The notes under the pieces: generated by a model
What the model saw: only the letters and a program-made list of their open reading frames with translations
Told to the model about the DNA's origin: nothing
Databases searched by the model: none
Shown: piece by piece, positions 57,009 through 64,000 of the stretch
How the letters are laid out: each line of letters starts with the position of its first letter
Numbering within the stretch: position 1 is the stretch's first letter
Position numbers and translations under genes: made by a program
Source: Alcaligenes faecalis
GTDB taxonomy: Bacteria > Pseudomonadota > Gammaproteobacteria > Burkholderiales > Burkholderiaceae_B
Direction of reading: 5' to 3'
Assembly: GCF_041521385.1 (NCBI RefSeq)
Contig: NZ_CP168006.1
Span: 1,064,879-1,128,878, forward strand
Length of the DNA: 64,000 nt

Positions 57009-59876
57009 TTATTTGGTCAGCATGAAGCCTTTGCGAGCGCCGAAAGCCTGCTCCAGCAACACCTTGTGTTGTTCCTGGTGCTTGGCCAGGTAACCAACAG
57101 CCGGCGAAGCGGACGCGGCACGACCGGCGTAACCCAGCTTCTGACCTTCGGTCATGTTCTCGTAGATGTGATGCTGAACGTAGAACCATGCACCTTGGTT
57201 TTGAGGTTCGTCCTGAACCCAGATAACTTCCTTGGCGTTGCTGTACTTAGCCAGCTCTGCCTGGAAGGCCTTGTGGGCAAACGGATACAACTGCTCCACA
57301 CGGATAATGGCAATATCGTTGCGCTCCAGCTCTTTGCGGTGGTTGACCAGATCGTAGTAAACCTTGCCCGAGCAAGCCAGAACACGTTTGACAGCGGCTG
57401 CATCAATCGCCTGATCCGTTTCACCGATTACAGGCATGAAGTGGCCTTCAGCCAGATCGCTCAATGGCGAGGTAGCATCTTTGTTACGCAGCAAGGACTT
57501 GGGCGTCATGATGACCAAAGGCTTGCGGAAAGGACGGATCATCTGGCGACGCAGAACGTGGAAGATCTGGGCACCATTGGTGGGCTGGACAACCTGGATA
57601 TTGTTGTCTGCACACAGTTGCAAGAAACGCTCGATACGTGCCGAAGAGTGCTCGGGACCCTGACCTTCGTAACCGTGTGGCAGCATCAAGGTCAGGCCGC
57701 AATGACGGCCCCATTTGGCTTCACCCGATGTAATGAACTGGTCAATCACAACCTGGGCGCCGTTGGCAAAGTCGCCGAACTGGGCTTCCCAGATCGTCAA
57801 GATATTGGGCTCTGCCGAAGCGTAACCGTATTCAAAGGCCAGCACGGCTTCTTCGGACAAGACCGAGTCAATCACCGTGAAGGTAGCTTGGCCTTCGGAG
57901 ACGTTCTGCAAAGGAATGTAGGTACCGTCGTTCCAGCGTTCGCGTTTTTGATCATGCAGCACGGCATGGCGGTGCGTGAACGTACCACGGCCCGAATCCT
58001 GCCCGGTAATACGAATGGCATAGCCATTGTTCACCAAGGTTGCAAAGGCCAGGTGCTCGCCCATGCCCCAATCCACTTGCGCTTCACCACGCGCCATGGC
58101 ACGGCGGTCGTTCAACATGCGGTTGACCAGAGGGTGAACGGTAAAGCCTTCTGGCACGGTCGTCAGTTTTTCACCGATGCGTGTCAGCTCGGACATCGGC
58201 AAGGCGGTATCAGCCTGGTCGGTCCATTTGGCGCCCAGGAAGGCAGACCAGTCGGTGGCGTACTTGTTCTTGTAGTCAGTCAGAACAGGTTCAACCGTCC
58301 GCTTGCCGTCTTCCATCAGTTGACGATAGCCCTTGACCAGATCTTCGGGTTCGTTATCGGACAGAACACCTTGTGCAACCAGCTTATCAGCGTACAGCTT
58401 GCGGGTGCCATTGTGCTGACCAATCGTCTTGTACATCAGCGGCTGGGTCATCGAAGGCGTATCTTGCTCGTTGTGGCCCAGTTTACGGAAGCAAACAATA
58501 TCAACCACGACGTCGTGCTTGAACTCACGGCGGAAATCCAGAGCCAACTGAGTCACGAACACCACGGCTTCAGGATCGTCGCCGTTTACGTGGAATACTG
58601 GGGCTTCAATCATCTTGACCACGTCCGTGCAATACAGCGTGGAGCGTGTATCGCGGGGGTCAGAGGTGGTGAAACCGATCTGGTTGTTAATAACGATGTG
58701 CAGCGTGCCACCGGTACCGTAACCACGAGTCTGGGCCAGGTTCAGTGTTTCCATGACCACACCCTGACCAGCAAAGGCCGCGTCACCGTGAACCAGCACG
58801 GGCAGAACCTGGCTGCCGTCCTCGTCGCTACGACGGTCCTGGCGAGCACGGACCGAACCTTCGACCACTGGATTAACAATTTCCAGGTGGGAGGGGTTAA
58901 AGGCCAAGGACAAGTGAACCGGACCGCCACGGGTGGACAGGTCGCTGGAGAAACCATTGTGATATTTCACGTCGCCGTCGGTCAGGCCTTCAGCGTGACG
59001 GCCTTCAAACTCGGCAAACAGGTCACCGGGCATTTTGCCCATGATGTTGACCAGCATGTTCAGACGACCACGGTGAGCCATGCCCACGATGATTTCCTGA
59101 ACGCCGTTCTCGCCAGCGTGATTGACGACTTCATCCATACAAGCAATGAAACTTTCACCACCCTCCAGGGAGAAGCGCTTCTGGCCTACGTATTTGGTGT
59201 GCAGGAAACGCTCCAGGCCTTCGGCCTCGGTCAACTGCTTCAAGATATTGCGTTTTTGCTCAACGTTGAACGAACCAGTACCATGCACGGACTCCAGACG
59301 CTGCTGAATCCAGCGTTTGACCACCGGGTCGGAGATGTACATGAATTCTGCGCCCACCGAACGGGAGTACGTATCACGCAAGGCCTTGAGCATGTCGCGC
59401 AGCGTCATGGTGTCGGCTTTGGTGAAGTAGGTGTTGGTAGCGGAGTAGACCTGGTCCAGATCCGCTTCCGTCAAGCCGTAAAAAGCGGGATCCAGTTCTG
59501 GAATGCTGGGTCGCTCGGAACGCTTCAAGGGATCCAGATCGGCAATACGGGCACCCAGAGAACGGTACGCCGCAATCATGGACTGGACCGACACCTGCTT
59601 CATGGCAACGGTCAGATCCGGTGCTTGCGCGCTGGTCAGGAAGGCATTGGCTTTGGCACGTTGGGCGAAGGACTCGACAATAGGCGCGTGCGCTTGATCG
59701 CGGGTGCTGTCGCGGCCGTCAGTCGCTGGCTGATGCTGTAGTTGATCGAAGTACTCGCGCCATTGGTCGGCAACAGAGCCCGGATTGTCGAGGTAGGACT
59801 CGTAGAGTTCTTCGACGTAAGGAGCATTGCTCCCGAACAGATATGAATTACTAAGCAGTTCTTTTTGCGATGACAT
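57009..59876 (-). CDS. sucA: 2-oxoglutarate dehydrogenase E1
   Basis: Thiamine-diphosphate decarboxylase of the TCA cycle. 955 residues, typical length. N-terminal segment [21 protein letters not shown] (about 22-42), active-site [14 protein letters not shown] (about 250-263) and [15 protein letters not shown] (about 360-374). The transketolase-like C-terminal half has [19 protein letters not shown]. First gene of its operon, with a leader of about 125 bases. Confidence 0.97.
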   Translation of the reverse strand: MSSQKELLSNSYLFGSNAPYVEELYESYLDNPGSVADQWREYFDQLQHQPATDGRDSTRDQAHAPIVESFAQRAKANAFLTSAQAPDLTVAMKQVSVQSMIAAYRSLGARIADLDPLKRSERPSIPELDPAFYGLTEADLDQVYSATNTYFTKADTMTLRDMLKALRDTYSRSVGAEFMYISDPVVKRWIQQRLESVHGTGSFNVEQKRNILKQLTEAEGLERFLHTKYVGQKRFSLEGGESFIACMDEVVNHAGENGVQEIIVGMAHRGRLNMLVNIMGKMPGDLFAEFEGRHAEGLTDGDVKYHNGFSSDLSTRGGPVHLSLAFNPSHLEIVNPVVEGSVRARQDRRSDEDGSQVLPVLVHGDAAFAGQGVVMETLNLAQTRGYGTGGTLHIVINNQIGFTTSDPRDTRSTLYCTDVVKMIEAPVFHVNGDDPEAVVFVTQLALDFRREFKHDVVVDIVCFRKLGHNEQDTPSMTQPLMYKTIGQHNGTRKLYADKLVAQGVLSDNEPEDLVKGYRQLMEDGKRTVEPVLTDYKNKYATDWSAFLGAKWTDQADTALPMSELTRIGEKLTTVPEGFTVHPLVNRMLNDRRAMARGEAQVDWGMGEHLAFATLVNNGYAIRITGQDSGRGTFTHRHAVLHDQKRERWNDGTYIPLQNVSEGQATFTVIDSVLSEEAVLAFEYGYASAEPNILTIWEAQFGDFANGAQVVIDQFITSGEAKWGRHCGLTLMLPHGYEGQGPEHSSARIERFLQLCADNNIQVVQPTNGAQIFHVLRRQMIRPFRKPLVIMTPKSLLRNKDATSPLSDLAEGHFMPVIGETDQAIDAAAVKRVLACSGKVYYDLVNHRKELERNDIAIIRVEQLYPFAHKAFQAELAKYSNAKEVIWVQDEPQNQGAWFYVQHHIYENMTEGQKLGYAGRAASASPAVGYLAKHQEQHKVLLEQAFGARKGFMLTK

Positions 59877-60396
59877 TATTACGCTTCACCTATCCGAGTG
59901 TTTCACTCGTGTTGAGATGCAGGAAAACCTTCCGCGACACGGACCTCGCCGGTTAGCGGATAGCAGGAGCAGAAGGCAACGTAGGACGCCTTATACAAGC
60001 CGTATCGATCTAGTATAACGCCGCACACAAAAGGCGCAATTAATGACATCTAAAATGCTTGGGGACTACATCAGACCGTTGGCATTAACAAACACATCGA
60101 TCTATCACGGGGGTGAATTCTTACAAAAGAAGCACCTCAAATCATGATTGACACCTCTGGCCCGCCCCACATGAAGGAAAAATTCCGATATGCTAAACGG
60201 GTGCAGCAAGTACGCGCTTCGCGGGCCCCTTTTCCACCAAACCGAGCCCTGCCTGCCCTTGGTCACCTTGAGGCAGGCAAGCAGCGTTGCCTTCACATAT
60301 GCTGCCTATAACAAATCAGCACCTACCTGGTGACTGTATTTCTTATAAATTAGATTCACTTTTACACTAGAAAATCCTATCAGGAGCTTTACCAAC
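59877..60396. other. Divergent regulatory region between sucA and maeB
   Basis: 520 bases without a convincing gene. It holds the predicted sucA promoter (60012-60039), an inverted repeat GCCTGCC / GGCAGGC at about 60251-60278, and the maeB ribosome binding site AGGAG. TTGCCT and TATAAC near 60287-60312 are too closely spaced for a good promoter. Confidence 0.6.
60012..60039 (-). promoter_or_regulatory. Predicted sucA promoter
   Basis: Minus-strand TTGCGC (60034-60039) and TATACT (60012-60017) are spaced by 16 bases. Confidence 0.45.
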
Positions 60397-62691
60397 ATGG
60401 ATGCCAACGCCGATCTGGCCAAACTTGCGCTGGACTATCACGCGTATCCCACGCCCGGAAAAATCTCGGTGGTCCCCACCAAGACCCTAGCCAATCAAGA
60501 TGACCTCTCGCTAGCCTACTCCCCCGGCGTCGCATCTGCTTGCATGGCCATCCACGCCGAAGGCGAAGAAGCTGCCGCCAAGTACACCTCGCGCGCCAAC
60601 CTGGTAGCGGTGGTTACCAACGGTACCGCCGTGCTGGGTCTGGGCAATATTGGCCCACTGGCTGCCAAGCCCGTCATGGAAGGCAAAGGCTGCCTGTTCA
60701 AGAAATTCGCCGGCATCGATGTATTCGATATCGAACTGAACGAAACCGATCCGGACAAGCTGGTCGACATCATTGCTGCGCTGGAACCCACTCTGGGTGG
60801 GGTGAACCTGGAAGACATCAAGGCCCCCGAGTGCTTCTACATCGAGAAGAAGCTGCGCGAGCGCATGAGCATTCCCGTGTTCCACGACGACCAGCACGGT
60901 ACGGCCATCATCTCGTCCTCCGCCGTTCTGAACGGCCTGAAAGTCGTCAACAAGAACATTGCCGACATCAAGCTGGTTTGCTCGGGCGCAGGTGCTGCCG
61001 CCATTGCTTGCCTGGACTTGCTGGTGGCCCTGGGCGTGAAGCAAAGCAACATTTTCGTGGCCGATTCGCGCGGCATCATCTGGAAAGGTCGCGACGAAAA
61101 CATGGAGCCCAACAAGGCTCGCTACGCTCAAGAAACCGATGCCCGCACACTGGCCGATGCCATGGTGGGTGCCGACGTGTTCCTGGGTTGTTCGGCTCCT
61201 GGCGTGCTGAGCGCCGATATGGTCAAGACCATGGCCGACAAACCGCTGATTCTGGCCCTGGCCAACCCCGAGCCTGAAATCCGCCCCGAAGTCGCCAAGG
61301 CAGCTCGCCCTGACTGCATCGTTGCTACCGGCCGTTCGGACTACCCGAACCAGGTCAACAACGTGCTGTGCTTCCCCTTCATTTTCCGTGGTGCCCTGGA
61401 CGTTGGCGCCAGCGTGATCAACGAAGAAATGAAGCTGGCTTGCGTGAAAGCCATTGCCGAGCTGGCCCAGGTCGAGCAAAGCGACGATATGGCCACTGCT
61501 TACGGCGGCGAAGATCTGCGTTTTGGTCCTGAGTACATCATTCCCAAACCGTTTGATTCCCGTCTGATCGTTCAGATCGCTCCTGCCGTGGCCCAGGCGG
61601 CGATGGACTCCGGCGTTGCCGCCCGTCCTATCGAAGACATGGACGCCTACCGCCAGAAACTGATCGCCATGACCTACCACACCGGCCCGCTGATGCGTCC
61701 GTTGTACATGCAGGCCAAGGCCGCACCCAAGCGCATCATTTACGCTGACGGTGAAGACGAGCGCGTATTGCGTGCGGTGCAAACCGTGGTGGACGAAAAG
61801 CTGGCCCAGCCTATTTTGGTGGGTCGCCCCAGCGTGATCGACATGCGCGTCAAGAAAGCTGGCCTGCGTCTGGAAGCGGGTAAAAACGTGCAAATCGTTG
61901 ACCCTGAAGACGACGATCGCTTCACCGAAACCTGGACTGCCTACTACAAGCTCAAGGCACGTGAGGGCGTCACGCCAGACATCGCCAAGGCCATGATCCG
62001 CAAGCACAATTCGCTAATTGGCGTGATGCTGCTGCAACGCGGTGATGCCGACGGCATGATCTGCGGCGTGGCCAGCAACTACGACAGCCAGCTTAACTAT
62101 GTCGAGCAAGTCATTGGCCTGAAAAAAGAAGCCCAAACCTTCGCCGCCATGAACGTGCTGATGCTGCCCACACAAACGCTGTTTGTGTGTGACACCCACG
62201 TCAACGAGAACCCCACAGCCGAACAGATCGCCGACATGACGATCCAGGCCGCCGATGAAGTCAAACGCTTCGGTGTGGTGCCTCGCGTTGCTCTGCTGTC
62301 GCACTCGAACTTTGGTAGCCGCCAGACCGAGTCCTCGCGCAAGATGGCCAAGGCTCGTCAGATCCTGGCTGAACGCGCTCCCGACCTGGAAGTGGACGGC
62401 GAGATGCACGCTGACTCCGCCCTGTCCGAGAAGATCCGCCTGAAAGCCTTCCCCGACAGCACGCTGCGCGGTTCGGCCAATCTGCTGATCACGCCTAATC
62501 TGGATGCCGGCAACATCACCTACAACATGTTGAAAATGACAGGCAGCAACGGTGTGGCCATGGGCCCCATCCTGCTGGGTGCGGCTCGCCCCATCCACAT
62601 CCTGACGACCAGCGCCACGGTGCGTCGCATCATCAACATGACAGCCCTGGCTGTTGTGGATGCTCAGCAAGAAGCCCTGCAAAACAGCTAA
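60397..62691 (+). CDS. maeB: NADP-dependent malic enzyme with phosphotransacetylase-like domain
   Basis: Oxidatively decarboxylates malate to pyruvate, making NADPH. 764 residues, the size of MaeB-type fusions. Malic enzyme domain (about 1-425) with [36 protein letters not shown] and [15 protein letters not shown]. The C-terminal phosphotransacetylase-like domain (about 430-764) is usually non-catalytic and binds acetyl-CoA as a regulator. Ribosome binding site AGGAG precedes the ATG. A terminator follows. Confidence 0.96.
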   Translation: MDANADLAKLALDYHAYPTPGKISVVPTKTLANQDDLSLAYSPGVASACMAIHAEGEEAAAKYTSRANLVAVVTNGTAVLGLGNIGPLAAKPVMEGKGCLFKKFAGIDVFDIELNETDPDKLVDIIAALEPTLGGVNLEDIKAPECFYIEKKLRERMSIPVFHDDQHGTAIISSSAVLNGLKVVNKNIADIKLVCSGAGAAAIACLDLLVALGVKQSNIFVADSRGIIWKGRDENMEPNKARYAQETDARTLADAMVGADVFLGCSAPGVLSADMVKTMADKPLILALANPEPEIRPEVAKAARPDCIVATGRSDYPNQVNNVLCFPFIFRGALDVGASVINEEMKLACVKAIAELAQVEQSDDMATAYGGEDLRFGPEYIIPKPFDSRLIVQIAPAVAQAAMDSGVAARPIEDMDAYRQKLIAMTYHTGPLMRPLYMQAKAAPKRIIYADGEDERVLRAVQTVVDEKLAQPILVGRPSVIDMRVKKAGLRLEAGKNVQIVDPEDDDRFTETWTAYYKLKAREGVTPDIAKAMIRKHNSLIGVMLLQRGDADGMICGVASNYDSQLNYVEQVIGLKKEAQTFAAMNVLMLPTQTLFVCDTHVNENPTAEQIADMTIQAADEVKRFGVVPRVALLSHSNFGSRQTESSRKMAKARQILAERAPDLEVDGEMHADSALSEKIRLKAFPDSTLRGSANLLITPNLDAGNITYNMLKMTGSNGVAMGPILLGAARPIHILTTSATVRRIINMTALAVVDAQQEALQNS

Positions 62692-62704
62692 TCCTGTTTA
62701 GCTA

Positions 62705-62747
62705 AATAAAAACCGGATGCCGCATAAAGCGACATCCGGTTTTTTAT
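62705..62747. terminator. Bidirectional terminator between maeB and lactate permease
   Basis: Stem AAAAACCGGATG / CATCCGGTTTTT between convergent genes, with A and T runs. Confidence 0.85.
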
Positions 62748-62786
62748 TGCTTGATCAACCCCTGCCATATTCGACAGGAGCACTCT

Positions 62787-64000
62787 TTAGGCCATCGCCG
62801 GGGCCATTTGACGGCCACGAGACAAACTCAAGCCGCCGATGGTCACGACCAGGAAAACAGCGGCAGCCAGCCACCAGCCTACGGCACCTGTAATCAAAGC
62901 CTGCCCAATCAAGCCCGCCTGAATAACGTAATACACCATGGGTATCAGGGTCTTGCGCACAATCTCCCCTTCCCGTCCCAACATGCCTACCACGGCGCCC
63001 GCGGCCACAACGTTATGCACACAAATCATATTGCCAGCCGCACCACCGACTGCCTGCAGAGCCACGACGATAGCGGACTGATCCACACTCAGGCCAATTT
63101 GCTGAGCTGTCGAGAACTGGAAGTACGAGAACATCATATTGCTGACCGTATTGGAGCCAGCAATAAAGGCGCCCAAGCTGCCTACCCAGGGTGAAATTGT
63201 TGGCCATGCTTGACCGGCAGCCGCCGCCGCACCTTGCGCCAGGACCAACGGCATGCTGGCAATCGAACCATCAGCAGCGGCTGAATTGATGAACACTTGC
63301 ACCATCGGCACCGCCAGCAACAAGGCGGGAGCAGCACTGGCCATCGTGCCAAGCGATTGCTTGACCCCTTGCATATACTGCTGACCACTCATGCGGAAGA
63401 TGGCAATACATGCCAGGGAAACCAGGATCAAGATCGCGCCCGGCGAAAACAACAACTGTACCGACGTTGCAATATTCGTACCGAACAACGCCTCAATCCT
63501 GATCGTCGTAGACGGACCGGTCAGCCAGGCTTTCACGGCAGGAACTGTACGGGTAAAAATCAACAGCAACACAACAAGCACGTAAGGCGAAAAGGCTCTC
63601 AGCACGGAAAAAGTCTGCTTGGTTTCAACATTGTCCATGACGACCGTGCCCAGCCAATGGGAAGGCCACTGACTGCGGTCCGGGAAATCAAACGTCTTGG
63701 ACGGCACAAACCACCCCTTACGTGCCGCAGTCACGACAATCACCAGCCCCACCATCGCGCCCAACATGGATGGGAACTCCGGCCCCAAAACAACCGCGAT
63801 CAAGTAATAAGGAACAGTGAAGGCAACACCGGCAAACAAGGCAAATTTCCAGGCGCCAAAGCCTTCCGTAAAGGAGCGACGTTCGCCAAAAAAGCGCGTC
63901 AACAAGCCACACAGCAGCAGAGGAATCACAAAGCCAGTCATGGCATGAATCAATGCCACGTTCTCGACAATCTGCTGCAAATACTCCAGAGGCTGCATAG
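62787..64000 (-). CDS. lldP: L-lactate permease (5' truncated)
   Basis: Proton-coupled importer of lactate/glycolate in the inner membrane. 403 residues from an internal Met at 63998 are visible; the family is about 550 residues, so the first 140 or so lie beyond the window. Many hydrophobic segments and the conserved GSLGAFIAGSNTVSNMMFSYFQ and QAVGGAAGNMICVHNVVAA are seen near the C-terminus. Convergent with maeB; both fit growth on lactate and other organic acids. Confidence 0.93.
   Translation of the reverse strand, partial: MQPLEYLQQIVENVALIHAMTGFVIPLLLCGLLTRFFGERRSFTEGFGAWKFALFAGVAFTVPYYLIAVVLGPEFPSMLGAMVGLVIVVTAARKGWFVPSKTFDFPDRSQWPSHWLGTVVMDNVETKQTFSVLRAFSPYVLVVLLLIFTRTVPAVKAWLTGPSTTIRIEALFGTNIATSVQLLFSPGAILILVSLACIAIFRMSGQQYMQGVKQSLGTMASAAPALLLAVPMVQVFINSAAADGSIASMPLVLAQGAAAAAGQAWPTISPWVGSLGAFIAGSNTVSNMMFSYFQFSTAQQIGLSVDQSAIVVALQAVGGAAGNMICVHNVVAAGAVVGMLGREGEIVRKTLIPMVYYVIQAGLIGQALITGAVGWWLAAAVFLVVTIGGLSLSRGRQMAPAMA

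Noticed and set aside
56919..59741. 940-codon plus-strand frame opposite sucA
   Set aside because: Antisense shadow; sucA has all expected motifs on the minus strand.
60511..62007. 498-codon minus-strand frame opposite maeB
   Set aside because: Antisense shadow of a complete malic enzyme.

Overview
The window is chromosomal DNA from a betaproteobacterium, most likely Alcaligenaceae and plausibly Alcaligenes. The evidence is gene content and order (rpsF-priB-rpsR-rplI, rimP-nusA-infB-rbfA-truB-typA, phaC-phaB-phaR, sucA-sucB-lpdA, rluD-pgeF divergent from bamD), very long RluB and IF-2 proteins, and moderate GC, lower than Bordetella. Genus is an inference. No rRNA, CRISPR array, transposase, integrase or phage gene was found. 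Nearly everything is core genome, so no new multi-gene system is claimed. The points of interest are regulatory leaders, one broken gene, unusual protein tails and unusual gene junctions.

Layout. 1-0.8 kb: 3' end of a bile acid:sodium symporter-like gene. 1-5.2 kb (minus): dnaB, then the ribosomal operon rpsF-priB-rpsR-rplI, then folE2. 5.3-8.5 kb (minus): isoprenoid operon xseB-ispA-dxs. 8.6-10.4 kb: an EamA transporter overlapping a mercaptopyruvate sulfurtransferase. 10.4-11.5 kb: htpX behind a close sigma-32-like promoter. 11.6-13.7 kb: GyrI-like protein, GNAT acetyltransferase and an exported alpha/beta hydrolase. 13.9-15.6 kb: Na/Pi cotransporter. 15.7-19.1 kb: polA and a LOG-family gene, divergent, with start codons sharing one CATG. 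19.2-21.4 kb: polar amino acid ABC importer lacking a linked ATPase. 21.5-23.1 kb: SQR-like flavoprotein and a frameshifted DUF1641 gene.

23.5-34.8 kb (minus): the translation block scpB-rluB and rimP-nusA-infB-rbfA-truB-typA. A structured leader with an intrinsic terminator lies just before rimP. 34.8-35.9 kb: two identical initiator tRNA-fMet genes flank about 0.8 kb with no convincing gene. 36-38.3 kb: an exported hypothetical protein and a COG3146 acyltransferase-like protein. 38.3-41.4 kb: PHA operon phaC-phaB-phaR without phaA. 41.5-44.2 kb: pgeF, rluD and bamD. 44.4-46 kb: SulP transporter. 46.2-51.3 kb: DinG/YoaA-type helicase divergent from tex and an orphan acidic protein. 51.4-54 kb: trpS with an extra C-terminal module, and zapE. 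54.2-59.9 kb: 2-oxoglutarate dehydrogenase operon sucA-sucB-lpdA. 60.4-62.7 kb: maeB. 62.8-64 kb: lactate permease, running off the edge.

Together the genes suggest a respiratory heterotroph that uses lactate and other organic acids through the TCA cycle (lldP, maeB, sucAB-lpdA) and stores carbon as PHA.
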